From NCBI RefSeq assembly GCF_900106995.1, contig NZ_FNOK01000009.1, positions 1 to 64,000 on the forward strand: a stretch of 64,000 bases of DNA. The letters run 5' to 3'. Position 1 is the first letter of the stretch; every line of letters starts with the position of its first letter. Shown here in pieces: positions 50,362-58,368 of this stretch. Origin of the DNA: Saccharopolyspora shandongensis (GTDB lineage Bacteria > Actinomycetota > Actinomycetes > Mycobacteriales > Pseudonocardiaceae). Below the pieces are notes generated by a model. It was not told the origin of the DNA and made no database searches. It saw nothing but the letters and a program-made list of their open reading frames with translations. A program made the translations under genes and the position numbers.

Positions 50362-51417
50362 TCAGCTCACGGGGAGGACGCAGACCGGGGTCGGCGTCAG
50401 AACCGGCTCGCCCAGCGGCGTCAGTTCGCCGTTCTGGCCGATGCGGAACGCCTGCACGTCGTTGCTGCGCTGGCCCGCCACGAACAGCACCCGGCCGTCC
50501 GGCGACAGCGCCATGTGGCGAGGTTCCACCACTCCCGCCGGGCGGATGTCGACCAGCCGGAGCTCGCCGTCGCTGGAATCCGCCCGGAACACGGCGATGC
50601 TGTCGTGGCCCCGGTTCGACCCGAGCACGAACCGGCCGTCCGGCGTCACCACGACTTCGGCGGCCAGGTTCGGCTGCCCGTAGCCCGGCGGCAGCATCGA
50701 CAGCGTCCGACCCGGCTCCAGCTCCCCGGTCGCGGGGTCGTAGCCGAACTCGGTGAGCGAGGACGCCAGCTCGTTGAGCACGTAGGCGCGGTCCCCGTCC
50801 GGGTGGAACGCCAGGTGCCGCGGCCCGGCACCGGCCCGCACCGGGACCTCGTGCTTGAGCGAAAGGTGGCCGCTGTCCACGTCGAAGTCGTAGACGTGGA
50901 CCGAGTCGGTGCCCAGGTCCACGGCGAGCACGTGGCGGCCGGCCGGGTCGGGCAGGACCTGGTGCGCGTGCGGGCCCTCCTGGCGCTGCGGGTTCGGCCC
51001 GCTGCCGCTGTGCTGCACCACGTGGCACGGCTCGCGCAGCACGCCGCCCTCGGCGATCGGGTGCACCACGAGGTTCCCCGACTCGTAGTTGGCGGTCAGC
51101 AGGTACTTGCCGGACGGGTGCACGCTCAGGTGGCAGGGCGCGGCACCCAGCGTCGGCTGGGAGTTGATCTCGCCGAGCGTGCCGTCGGGGCGCACCGCGA
51201 AGGCGATGACCCGGCCCTCCCGCAGCTCGCTGACCGCGAACAGCGTCGCCCCATCGGGTGCCATCGCGAGGAAGGACGGATCGAACACCTCGGCCACGCT
51301 CTCGGTGCACCGCAGCGCCCCGCCGGGATCGGCGATCGCCAGCCGGATCCCGTCGGCCGCCGATTCCGCTCCCGTGTACGCCCCCAGGTAGACCCGGTAC
51401 TCCCCGTTGTCCGGCAT
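50362..51417 (-). CDS. Lactonase-family seven-bladed propeller (6-phosphogluconolactonase type)
   Basis: The 351-residue product matches the YbhE-type lactonase family: YRVYLGAYTGAESAADGIRL at the start, VHPSGKYLLTANYESGNLVV (about residues 100-119), GPHAHQVLPDPAGRHVLAVD (about residues 150-169), LGTDSVHVY, GPRHLAFHPDGDRAYVLNEL, and EPRHMALSPDGRVLFVAGQ. His and Arg of the HAHQ and GPRH motifs line the active-site pocket. Characterised relatives hydrolyse 6-phosphogluconolactone; other members act on muconolactone. ATG 51417 follows GGCGAGG. It is convergent with the kinase gene and divergent from ornithine aminotransferase. Confidence 0.85.
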   Translation of the reverse strand: MPDNGEYRVYLGAYTGAESAADGIRLAIADPGGALRCTESVAEVFDPSFLAMAPDGATLFAVSELREGRVIAFAVRPDGTLGEINSQPTLGAAPCHLSVHPSGKYLLTANYESGNLVVHPIAEGGVLREPCHVVQHSGSGPNPQRQEGPHAHQVLPDPAGRHVLAVDLGTDSVHVYDFDVDSGHLSLKHEVPVRAGAGPRHLAFHPDGDRAYVLNELASSLTEFGYDPATGELEPGRTLSMLPPGYGQPNLAAEVVVTPDGRFVLGSNRGHDSIAVFRADSSDGELRLVDIRPAGVVEPRHMALSPDGRVLFVAGQRSNDVQAFRIGQNGELTPLGEPVLTPTPVCVLPVS

Positions 51418-51583
51418 CAGCGCCTCGCCTTCCCCATCCGCGGAAACCTCACCGCACACATGATGTCAAGAGCCCGCCCCACTCCCCCGATGAGACAACG
51501 AACCTCCACATTCTGTCGCTAGCACGCAACAGATCGCTGCTGAAAGCAATGCCTCGCGGATGAAATATGCGCGGGCGTCGACA

Positions 51584-51589
51584 TAACCT
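51584..51589 (+). promoter_or_regulatory. -10 box implying a leaderless ornithine aminotransferase mRNA
   Basis: TAACCT ends seven bases before ATG 51597, and no ribosome binding site precedes either possible ATG. The transcript would then begin at or next to the start codon. No clear -35 box is present. Confidence 0.4.
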
Positions 51590-51596
51590 AATGGCC

Positions 51597-52829
51597 ATGA
51601 CTGTCGTTCCGTCGCACCTCGAAGCGTCGTCGCAAGCCGCGCGGTACCGCGCGCTCGACGAGCAGTACAGCGCGCACAACTACCACCCGCTGCCGGTCGT
51701 GATCGCCGAGGCGTCCGGCGCCTGGATGACCGATGTGGACGGACGGCATTACCTGGACTTCCTGGCCGGGTACTCGGCGTTGAACTTCGGGCACCGCCAC
51801 CCCGACCTGATCGCCGCCGCCACCGAGCAGCTCGGCCGCGTCACCCTCACCAGCCGCGCGTTCCACCACGACCAGCTCGGCCCGTTCTGCCGCGAGCTCG
51901 CCGAACTCACCGGCACCGACCGGGTACTGCCGATGAACTCCGGCGCCGAGGCCGTCGAATCCGCCATCAAGATCGCCCGGAAGTGGGCGTACCGAGTCAA
52001 GGGCGTGCCGGAGAACCGGGCCGAGATCATCGTGGCCGGATCCAACTTCCACGGCCGCACGACCACCATCGTGTCGTTCTCCACCGACCCGGTCGCGCAC
52101 GACGAATTCGGCCCGTACACCCCGGGATTCATCGTCACCGACTACGGCGACGCCGCGGCGGTCGAGGCCGCGATCACCGAGCGCACCGCGGCCGTCCTGG
52201 TCGAGCCCATCCAGGGCGAAGCGGGCGTGATCGTGCCGCCGGCCGACTACCTGCCCCGGCTGCGCAGGCTCTGCGACGACAACGACGTGCTGCTGATCGC
52301 CGACGAGATCCAGTCCGGGCTCGCCCGCACCGGCGAGCTGCTGGCCAGCGAGCACGACGGCATCCGCGCCGATCTTTACACCCTCGGCAAGGCGCTCGGC
52401 GGCGGCATCCTGCCGGTGTCCGCGGTGGTCGGGCGCGACGACGTCATCGGCGTCCTGGAACCCGGCCAGCACGGCTCCACCTTCGGCGGCAACCCGCTGG
52501 CCTGCGCGGTCGGCCGAGCCGTGGTGCGCATGCTGAGCACCGGCGAGTTCCAGGAGCGCTCACGCGAGCTGGGAGCGCACCTGCACGCACGGCTCGGCGA
52601 GCTCGTCGGCCGCGGAGCGGTCGAGGTGCGGGGCCGCGGCCTGTGGGCCGGCGTGGAGCTCGCCGCAGGCGGGCCGACGGGCCGCCAGGCCAGCGAGGCG
52701 CTGGCCGAGCGCGGCGTGCTGTGCAAGGAAACGCAGGACACGACGCTGCGAATCGCACCGCCGCTGGTGATCACCCGGGCCGAACTCGACACCGGCCTCG
52801 ACGCGATCGAAGCGGTCCTCACCAGCTGA
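51597..52829 (+). CDS. rocD: Ornithine aminotransferase
   Basis: The 410-residue product is a class III PLP aminotransferase of the ornithine type: YSAHNYHPLPVVIAEASGAW (about residues 24-43), YLDFLAGYSALNFGHRHP (about residues 52-69), LPMNSGAEAVESAIK, VEPIQGEAGVIVPP, LLIADEIQSGLARTGEL, and the PLP lysine in LYTLGKALGGGILPVSAV. It converts ornithine and 2-oxoglutarate to glutamate semialdehyde and glutamate. ATG 51591 is an alternative start. No arginase or dimethylargininase gene is adjacent. Confidence 0.92.
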   Translation: MTVVPSHLEASSQAARYRALDEQYSAHNYHPLPVVIAEASGAWMTDVDGRHYLDFLAGYSALNFGHRHPDLIAAATEQLGRVTLTSRAFHHDQLGPFCRELAELTGTDRVLPMNSGAEAVESAIKIARKWAYRVKGVPENRAEIIVAGSNFHGRTTTIVSFSTDPVAHDEFGPYTPGFIVTDYGDAAAVEAAITERTAAVLVEPIQGEAGVIVPPADYLPRLRRLCDDNDVLLIADEIQSGLARTGELLASEHDGIRADLYTLGKALGGGILPVSAVVGRDDVIGVLEPGQHGSTFGGNPLACAVGRAVVRMLSTGEFQERSRELGAHLHARLGELVGRGAVEVRGRGLWAGVELAAGGPTGRQASEALAERGVLCKETQDTTLRIAPPLVITRAELDTGLDAIEAVLTS

Positions 52830-52857
52830 GCCGGGACCGAGACGTCCGAAGAGGAGG

Positions 52858-52900
52858 GAACGGACCGTTCGCCGCGCTAGGCGGAGTGAACGGTCCGTTC
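52858..52900. terminator. Hairpin between rocD and zapE
   Basis: GAACGGACCGTTCGCCGC and its near-complement GCGGAGTGAACGGTCCGTTC pair with a small bulge between the convergent genes. Probable bidirectional terminator. Confidence 0.6.
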
Positions 52901-52908
52901 GCTCCGGA

Positions 52909-53934
52909 TCAGGACTTGGCCAGGTCCCGGGAGAGCGCGGTGAGGCGGCTGATCGCGCGGAGGTACTTCTTCCGGTAGCCGCCCTGCAGCATCTCGTCGG
53001 TGAACAGCGCCGACAGCGGTTCGCCCGAGACCCGCACCGGGATCGCCCGGTCGTAGAGCCGGTCCGCGAGCGCGACCAGCCGCAGCGCGACGTCCTGGTC
53101 CGGCGCCGCGTGCACCCCGCTGAGGTGCACCGCGGTGATCCCGTCGGCCAGGCGGCCGTACTTCGAGGCGTGCAGTCCGGCCAGGTAGTCGCAGAGCTCG
53201 TCGAAGTCGTCCAGCGTCGAGCCGTCGGTGGCCTCCGCGAGCCGGGCCAGCTCGTCCTCGCTCATCGGCGGCGGCGCGTCCGGCAGCCCGCGGTGCCGGT
53301 AGTCCGGGCCGTCGACCCGCACCACGCCGAACCGGGCGGACATCGCGTGGATCTCGCGCAGGAAGTCCGCCGCGGCGAACCGGCCCTCGCCCAGCTTGTC
53401 GGGCAGCGTGTTGGAGGTCGCGGCGATGTGCACGCCCGCGTCGGTGAGCTTCGCGATCAGCTGGGTGACCAGCATCGTGTCGCCCGGGTCGTCCAGTTCG
53501 AACTCGTCGATGGCCAGCAGCCGGTGCGTCGAGAGCCGCTCGACGGTCTCCGCGAACCCGAGCACCCCCACCAGGCTGGTGACCTCGACGAACGTGCCGT
53601 AGGACTTCTGCCCCTCGACGGCGTGCCACAGCGACGCGAGCAGGTGCGTCTTGCCGACGCCGAACCCGCCATCCAGGTAGAGCCCCCGCTTGCCGTCGTC
53701 GTTCTTCTTCCGGCCGAACACCCCGCGCAGCCAGGACCCGCCACCGGCGGCGGCGTTGATCCGGTCGGCGAACGCCGAGCAGTCCCGGACCGCCTGCTCC
53801 TGGCTCGGCTCGTCCGGGTTCGGGATGTAGGTGTCGAAGCGCACCGCGTCGAACATCGGCGGCGGCGTCATCGCCTGGACCAGCTCGTCCGGTGTCATCT
53901 CGGGACGGCGGTCGACCAGACGGGGAGAACTCAT
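52909..53934 (-). CDS. zapE: ZapE (AFG1-like) ATPase
   Basis: The 341-residue product is an AFG1/ZapE P-loop ATPase: Walker A GGFGVGKTH (residues 89-97), LLASLWHAVEGQKSYGTFVE, Walker B HRLLAIDEFELDDPGDTML, sensor IAATSNTLPDKLGEGRF, and FLREIHAMSARFGVVRVDG-like DYRHR. In E. coli ZapE binds FtsZ and destabilises Z-rings; the mitochondrial relative AFG1 assists protein turnover. It is divergent from the RibD-like reductase gene with a 93-base gap, an arrangement common in actinobacteria. ATG 53934 gives a full-length protein. Confidence 0.9.
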   Translation of the reverse strand: MSSPRLVDRRPEMTPDELVQAMTPPPMFDAVRFDTYIPNPDEPSQEQAVRDCSAFADRINAAAGGGSWLRGVFGRKKNDDGKRGLYLDGGFGVGKTHLLASLWHAVEGQKSYGTFVEVTSLVGVLGFAETVERLSTHRLLAIDEFELDDPGDTMLVTQLIAKLTDAGVHIAATSNTLPDKLGEGRFAAADFLREIHAMSARFGVVRVDGPDYRHRGLPDAPPPMSEDELARLAEATDGSTLDDFDELCDYLAGLHASKYGRLADGITAVHLSGVHAAPDQDVALRLVALADRLYDRAIPVRVSGEPLSALFTDEMLQGGYRKKYLRAISRLTALSRDLAKS

Positions 53935-54027
53935 GCGCAGACCTTATAACCGAACGGGGCATTCCCGGCCGTGCGGGCGCGTGCTCCTGCTCACCCGCCG
54001 GACCGGCGCGCGTGGTGGGATTGACCC

Positions 54028-54780
54028 GTGGTGGACAAGCTCTGGCCGGTCGACGGCGCGCAGCAGGTGGACGACCAACTCGAGGGGTTCTACGCCTACC
54101 CGGAGCGACTGGAACGGCCCTGGGTGCGGGTGAACTTCGTCTCCAGCCTCGACGGCGCGGTGACCGTCCGGGGCAGCTCACGCGGGTTGTCCGCGCCGGT
54201 CGACCAGCGGGTCCTCGGGCTGATCCGCGACCTCTCCGACGTCGTGCTGGTGGGCGTCGGCACGGCGCTGGCCGAGGGCTACCGCGGCGTGAAGCGCAAC
54301 GAGGTCCGCGCCGAGCGCCGGGAGCGCCTCGGCCTGTCCCCGGTGCCGCCGATCGCACTGGTCACCGCGCACGCTTCGCTGCCGCCGGAATCGCCGCTGC
54401 TCACCGACACCCTGGTGCCGCCGATCGTGCTCACCTGCGAGGCCGCCCCCCAGTCGCGGCGCACCGCGCTCGCCGACGCGGGCGCCGACGTCGTCGTCGC
54501 CGGCGACGAACGGGTGGATCTGCACGCTGCGCTGGACGCGCTGAACGCGCGGGGGCTGCGCCGCATCGGTTGCGAAGGCGGCCCGACGCTGTTCGGCAAT
54601 CTCGTCGACGAGGACCTCGTCGACGAGCTGTGCCTCACCCTGTCGCCGCTGCTGGCCAGCGGCGACGCGGGCCGGATCGCGACGGGCGCCGGTGTCGAGG
54701 CGCCTCGGCGGATGCACCTGCAGTCCGCCCTGCATGCGGAATCGCTGCTCCTGCTGCGTTACGCGAGAATGCGTTCGTGA
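54028..54780 (+). CDS. RibD C-terminal-type (pyrimidine) reductase
   Basis: The 250-residue product is a dihydrofolate-reductase-fold protein of the RibD C-terminal family: PWVRVNFVSSLDGAVTVRGS (about residues 31-50), VVLVGVGTALAEGYRGVK (about residues 74-91), LRRIGCEGGPTLFGNLVDED (about residues 177-196) and LCLTLSPLLASGDAGR. In riboflavin synthesis the family reduces the ribosyl side chain of an aminouracil with NADPH. It lacks the deaminase half, as usual for the actinobacterial stand-alone members. Its stop overlaps the ECF sigma gene start as GTGA, which is odd for metabolic function but suggests co-transcription. Confidence 0.88.
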   Translation: MVDKLWPVDGAQQVDDQLEGFYAYPERLERPWVRVNFVSSLDGAVTVRGSSRGLSAPVDQRVLGLIRDLSDVVLVGVGTALAEGYRGVKRNEVRAERRERLGLSPVPPIALVTAHASLPPESPLLTDTLVPPIVLTCEAAPQSRRTALADAGADVVVAGDERVDLHAALDALNARGLRRIGCEGGPTLFGNLVDEDLVDELCLTLSPLLASGDAGRIATGAGVEAPRRMHLQSALHAESLLLLRYARMRS

Positions 54781-55334
54781 CAGTTGGGGCGAGCGCGGAC
54801 GAAGCCCTGGTGGCTGCCGCCCAACGCGGCGACGCGACGGCGTTCGACGCGTTGGTCCGCCGCCACACCGCCAAGATGTACCGGGTCGCGTACCGGATCC
54901 TCGGGGACTCCGCCGAGGCCGAGGACGCGGTCCAGGAGGCGTGGGTGTCCGCCTGGCGGTCGCTGGGCCGGTTCCGCGGCGAATCGGCGCCGACCACCTG
55001 GCTGTACCGGGTGGTCACCAATGCGGCCCTGGCCACCGTGCGCCGCCGCAAGCCGACCGTCCCGCTGGAACCGACCGCCGATTTGATCTCCGACCGAATC
55101 GCGGTCGATCCTGAGGGCCACGTCGTCCGCACCGAGGACGCGGCCCGCGTGCACCGCGCGATCGCATCCCTCGAACCCTCCCAGCGCATCCCGCTGGTGC
55201 TCCGCGAGCTGGAAGGGCTGAGCTACGAGGAGATCGCCGAGATGCTCGACGTGCCGGTGGCCGCGCTGCGGTCCCGGCTGCACCGGGCGCGGGCAGTTCT
55301 GCTCGCCAGGCTGAAGGAGATGCGCGATGGATGA
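54777..55334 (+). CDS. ECF RNA polymerase sigma factor
   Basis: The 185-residue product has sigma region 2 (FDALVRRHTAKMYRVAYRIL, GDSAEAEDAVQEAWVSAWRS, then FRGESAPTTWLYRVVTNAA, about residues 20-82) and region 4 (LPLVLRELEGLSYEEIAEML-like segment, then VPVAALRSRLHRARAVLLAR, about residues 135-175). It directs polymerase to a small regulon, presumably including its own locus. GTG 54777 overlaps the upstream reductase stop, and its 3' end overlaps the anti-sigma gene by eight bases. It heads the Asp23 envelope-stress operon. Confidence 0.92.
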   Translation: MTVGASADEALVAAAQRGDATAFDALVRRHTAKMYRVAYRILGDSAEAEDAVQEAWVSAWRSLGRFRGESAPTTWLYRVVTNAALATVRRRKPTVPLEPTADLISDRIAVDPEGHVVRTEDAARVHRAIASLEPSQRIPLVLRELEGLSYEEIAEMLDVPVAALRSRLHRARAVLLARLKEMRDG

Positions 55335-55893
55335 CCGCTCCTTCGATCCGGACCGCGCGCTGCCGTGCGGCCGCACCGACGGCATGCTGCTGGACTTCCT
55401 CGCCGACAGCGCCCCGCCGGAACTCGCCAAGCACATCCCGACCTGCCAGGACTGCCAGGCCAGGCTCGCCGAGCTGGACTCCGACTGGGCGCCGGTGCGG
55501 CGAACCGCGCATCTGCCGATCGAGTCGCCGCACGGGCTGGTGGAGCGCACGCTGATGGCGGTGCGCGGGGTGCGGGGCGGCCGCGGCGCGGCGCCGGTGG
55601 AGCTCGTCCAGGAGGGCGGCAAGCTGCGCGTCTCCCCGCAGGCGGTGGTGCTGCTGACGCGTCGGTTGTGCCTGGAACTCCTCGCCGAGCGGCCGGGCGT
55701 GCACCTGCGCGGCTGCGTCGGCGACGTCGACGAGGTGCGGGTGGACCTGGCGGTCCGCTACCCGCTGCCCGCCCCGGAGCTGGCCGACGCCATCCACCGC
55801 GAGCTGACCGCCGCGCTGGGCGAGGCACTCGGCGCGGGCGCGCCGCAGGTGTGGGTGCGGGTGGTCGACGTCGAGCCGCCGAGAGCCGGGTGA
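55327..55893 (+). CDS. Zinc-finger anti-sigma factor fused to an Asp23-like domain
   Basis: The 188-residue product has an anti-sigma zinc site: His36-x3-Cys40-x2-Cys43 in KHIPTCQDCQARLAEL, the ZAS pattern. After a linker, residues about 85-188 (GGKLRVSPQAVVLLTRRLCL, then VDEVRVDLAVRYPLPAPELA and VWVRVVDVEPP) repeat the strand-helix-strand plan of Asp23/Gls24 proteins encoded downstream. No membrane helix is present, so it would be a soluble anti-sigma factor. The start overlaps the sigma gene by eight bases. The Asp23-like reading is by pattern and would need profile comparison. Confidence 0.8.
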   Translation: MDDRSFDPDRALPCGRTDGMLLDFLADSAPPELAKHIPTCQDCQARLAELDSDWAPVRRTAHLPIESPHGLVERTLMAVRGVRGGRGAAPVELVQEGGKLRVSPQAVVLLTRRLCLELLAERPGVHLRGCVGDVDEVRVDLAVRYPLPAPELADAIHRELTAALGEALGAGAPQVWVRVVDVEPPRAG

Positions 55894-56022
55894 CCGCATC
55901 GTCACAATGAGTGGCGTGGCTCACAGCCGCGGAAGATCACGTCGAGCGGATGCATCAGATCACCTACAAGCCCAGCCGAGCCGTCACGGCATCGGCGAAG
56001 ACCGGGAAGGAGCTGGATTTCC

Positions 56023-56538
56023 ATGGCCCAGAACAGCGGGAGCCCGCAGAACCCGCAGGCCAAGACCGAGCGCAGCGACGAGAGCCGGCGAATCCCGGAG
56101 ACCCGCTCCGGCACCGCGCCCGCCCGCCTGGCCGACGAGACCGCCCAGGGCAAGACCACCATCGCCGCGTCCGTCGTGCAGAAGATCGCCGGCATCGCGG
56201 CCCGCGAGATCTCCGGCGTCTACGCGATGGGCGGCGGCGTGTCCCGGGCCTTCGGCGCCATCCGGGACCGGATCCCGGGCGGCAGCGGGACCTCCTCCAC
56301 CTCGGGCGTCCAGGTAGAGGTCGGCGAGAAGCAGGCCGCGGTGGACCTGGACATCGTCGTGGAGTACGGCGCGTCCATCGTGGACCTCGCGCGGGCGGTG
56401 CGGCGCAACGTGATCACCGCGGTGGAGCGGATGACCGGGCTGGAGGTCATCGAGGTCAACATCGCGGTCAACGACATCCACCTGCCCGACGAGGACGGCG
56501 AGGAAGCCGGCCAGCAGACCACGTCCCGCGTCGAGTAG
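56023..56538 (+). CDS. Asp23/Gls24-family envelope stress protein
   Basis: The 171-residue product is a canonical Asp23 protein: GKTTIAASVVQKIAGIAARE, ISGVYAMGGG (about residues 43-72), VQVEVGEKQAAVDLDIVVEY (about residues 95-114), and AVERMTGLEVIEVNIAVNDI. In firmicutes Asp23 forms a membrane-associated meshwork held by AmaP. The N-terminal 40 residues are polar and disordered. It lies 129 bases after the anti-sigma gene; that gap and the ATG region carry GGAAGGAGC as ribosome binding site. An amaP-like gene ends the operon, which supports the assignment. Confidence 0.9.
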   Translation: MAQNSGSPQNPQAKTERSDESRRIPETRSGTAPARLADETAQGKTTIAASVVQKIAGIAAREISGVYAMGGGVSRAFGAIRDRIPGGSGTSSTSGVQVEVGEKQAAVDLDIVVEYGASIVDLARAVRRNVITAVERMTGLEVIEVNIAVNDIHLPDEDGEEAGQQTTSRVE

Positions 56539-56547
56539 GACCCGAGA

Positions 56548-56592
56548 GGAAACGGTTTCCAGGCTCGTCCTGCGTAGCGGTGCGGGTAGCGG
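56548..56592. repeat. GGAAAC-G-GTTTCC palindrome and a scrap of the dispersed element (F)
   Basis: A 13-bp palindrome at 56548-56560 follows the asp23 stop. Shortly after, GCGTAGCGGTGCGGGTAGCGG (one base beyond the quoting limit, given here as 56572-56592) matches the outer end of the dispersed element. This is a terminal fragment only. Confidence 0.45.
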
Positions 56593-56677
56593 CCCCCTGC
56601 GGGAGTTACTGCGGCCTTCTCGACCCCGGGATCCCCGGAACCAAAAGACAGATCGTTTTCGTGGAGGACGATTCGAC

Positions 56678-56977
56678 ATGCCGGAACAGGTTTCCGCCGG
56701 TGAGCTGGCCGATCGGGTGCTCGCCCACCCCTCGGTGGTCCGGCTGCACGGCGGGCAGTTCGGCGAGATCGCGTCGTACCTGCCGGGCCGCAAGGTCGTC
56801 GGGGTGCGGTTACCCGAGTCGGGCGCCGCGGAGATCGGCGTCGTGCTGCGCCTGGACCGGCCGCTGCCGGAGGTCCTCGGCGAGATCCGCGGCGCGCTGG
56901 CCGAAGCGCTCGGCGACGTCCCGGTGGACATCACGGTGGCCGACGTGATCACCGGTGAGCCGCGGGGAGGCGCATGA
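56678..56977 (+). CDS. Small Asp23-operon protein, Asp23-like
   Basis: The 99-residue product reads LADRVLAHPSVVRLHGGQFG, EIASYLPGRKVVGVRLPESG and VVLRLDRPLPEVLGEIRGAL, then DVPVDITVADVITGE. The order helix, strand, strand, helix, strand resembles a shortened Asp23 domain, in which the strand VDITVADV corresponds to the last Asp23 strand. It is spaced by 139 bases from the first asp23 gene and overlaps the next gene by ATGA. Its exact function is unknown, but it belongs to the operon. Confidence 0.75.
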   Translation: MPEQVSAGELADRVLAHPSVVRLHGGQFGEIASYLPGRKVVGVRLPESGAAEIGVVLRLDRPLPEVLGEIRGALAEALGDVPVDITVADVITGEPRGGA

Positions 56978-57228
56978 TGGTGCCTGTGCAGCACGATCCG
57001 GCCACCACGCGGGCGGCGATCCGCGCTTTCGTCCGGGCCAACCACCCGGACGTCGGCGGTGACCCGGAGGTCTTCGCCGCCGGTCTCGCCGAACTCCGGT
57101 GCCACCGGCCGCGCGACCGCTACGACGCACCGATCGTCGTGATGCACCGGCCGCGCGGGATTCGCGGGCTGCTGCACCGGATCAGCGCCCGCCGGGCACG
57201 CCGCCACCGGCCGCCACGAGTCCGGTGA
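56974..57228 (+). CDS. Small basic protein with HPD-containing helix
   Basis: The 84-residue product has TTRAAIRAFVRANHPDVGGD, PEVFAAGLAELR near the N-terminus. The HPDxGGDPE stretch is the pattern found at the end of helix II of J-domains (HPD-x-GG), preceded by a suitable helix, but the rest of a J-domain is missing. The C-terminal 30 residues are very basic (GLLHRISARRARRHRPPRVR). It is coupled by ATGA to the upstream gene and lies inside the Asp23 operon. Not recognised beyond that. Confidence 0.65.
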   Translation: MMVPVQHDPATTRAAIRAFVRANHPDVGGDPEVFAAGLAELRCHRPRDRYDAPIVVMHRPRGIRGLLHRISARRARRHRPPRVR

Positions 57229-57265
57229 CCATCCAAGTCAGTTCCTCAGCAGGAGGGTTGCACCC

Positions 57266-57445
57266 ATGAACGCGACGCAGACCGGCTTGCTCGCCGGCCT
57301 CATCCTCGGCACCGCCGCGGCGGTCGCCGGCTTCACCGGGTTCCTGATCGCGCTGGCGGTCGGCGCCGTCGGCCTGGTGATCGGCCGGGTCCTGGACGGA
57401 GAGCTGGAGATCGGCGACATCCTGGGCCGGGGCCGGGACCGATGA
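57266..57445 (+). CDS. Small integral membrane protein, DUF2273-like
   Basis: This 59-residue product starts MNATQTGLLAGLILGTAAAV and has one long or two short hydrophobic segments (about residues 7-42: GFTGFLIALAVGAVGLVIG), ending RVLDGELEIGDILGRGRDR. DUF2273 proteins are small membrane partners in Asp23 operons and share this GxxxGxxxG-rich hydrophobic pattern. AGGAGGG lies seven bases before the ATG, and the stop overlaps the next start as ATGA, so translation is well supported despite the size. Confidence 0.8.
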   Translation: MNATQTGLLAGLILGTAAAVAGFTGFLIALAVGAVGLVIGRVLDGELEIGDILGRGRDR

Positions 57446-57828
57446 CGGCCACCACCGGACCGGCCGCGGCCGAAGAACCCAGCCGCGACGACGATCCGGC
57501 CGAGCGGGGCCGGTTGCACATCAGCCGCGCGGTGCTGCGCAAGATCGCCGAGCACACCGCCGACCAGGACCCCGGCAGCGCCCGGCGGCGCCACCGGCTC
57601 GGCGGCGGGCGGCAGGGCGCCGCGGCGCAGGTCTCCGGTCCGGACGACGCGCTGCGGATCCGGCTCGACGTCGCGCTGCGCTACCCGTCGCCGGTGCGCG
57701 AAAGCGTGGCGTCCATGCGGGAGCGGATCGGGTCGGAGCTCGAGCGCCTCACCGAGTTCCGGGTCCGCACCGTGGACGTGACCGTGTCCGCGCTCGTCCC
57801 CGCCGACGTGCCACCACGAGTGGAGTGA
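57442..57828 (+). CDS. Asp23/Gls24-family protein, short
   Basis: The 128-residue product has an acidic disordered start, then RLHISRAVLRKIAEHTADQD (about residues 24-43), a basic loop (SARRRHRLGGGRQGAAAQ), and LRIRLDVALRYPSPVRESVA, SMRERIGSELERLTEFRVRT, VDVTVSALVPAD. The last three blocks follow the Asp23 pattern. It is coupled to the DUF2273-like gene upstream and separated by three bases from the next gene. It is probably a second Asp23-type component of the same envelope complex. Confidence 0.8.
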   Translation: MTATTGPAAAEEPSRDDDPAERGRLHISRAVLRKIAEHTADQDPGSARRRHRLGGGRQGAAAQVSGPDDALRIRLDVALRYPSPVRESVASMRERIGSELERLTEFRVRTVDVTVSALVPADVPPRVE

Positions 57829-57831
57829 GCC

Positions 57832-58368
57832 ATGCGCCTGTTGGTACGCCTGATCACCACGCTGCTGGGCCTGGCCGTCGCGGCGGGCGGCGCGCTCCTG
57901 GCGATCGAGGCGGTGTGGGTCCTGGCGCGGCCCGGCACCGGCGGCCTCATCGTTCCTTGGCAGCAGGTCCACACCGGACTGAGCTCGCTGTCCTGGCACG
58001 ACCCGCAGGTCCTCGCGACCGCGGCGGTGGTCGCGGTGGTGGGCGTGCTCCTGGTGCTCATCGCGATCGACGCCGGGGCCAAGGACATCCGGCTGCACGA
58101 CCCGGCGCCGGAGGTCACCGTGACCACCGACCGGCGCTCGCTGGCCCGGCTGGTCGGGCACCAGGTGCGCGACCAGGACGGCGTCGCTGTCGCGTCGGTC
58201 ACCGCCGGCTCGAAGCGGGTCCAGGTGAAGGCGACCGCGCAGTTCCGGGAATCCGGCGACCTGCGCGCCCGGCTGACCGAAACCGCCGAGCACGCCGTGC
58301 AGGACCTGCCGCTGCGCAGCACCCCGAAGGTGCTGGTGTCGGTGACCGTGCCGAAGGAGCAGCGATGA
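57832..58368 (+). CDS. DUF6286-type membrane protein of the Asp23 operon
   Basis: The 178-residue product has two membrane helices (about residues 5-30, LITTLLGLAVAAGGALLAIE, and 62-84, VLATAAVVAVVGVLLVLIAI), an outer loop with WQQVHTGLSSLSWHDPQ, and a C-terminal cytoplasmic domain with DRRSLARLVGHQVRDQDGVA and VQVKATAQFRESGDLRARLT. This plan matches DUF6286 proteins of actinobacterial Asp23 operons; the soluble part is built like that of AmaP. Its stop overlaps the following ATG as ATGA. Confidence 0.82.
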   Translation: MRLLVRLITTLLGLAVAAGGALLAIEAVWVLARPGTGGLIVPWQQVHTGLSSLSWHDPQVLATAAVVAVVGVLLVLIAIDAGAKDIRLHDPAPEVTVTTDRRSLARLVGHQVRDQDGVAVASVTAGSKRVQVKATAQFRESGDLRARLTETAEHAVQDLPLRSTPKVLVSVTVPKEQR

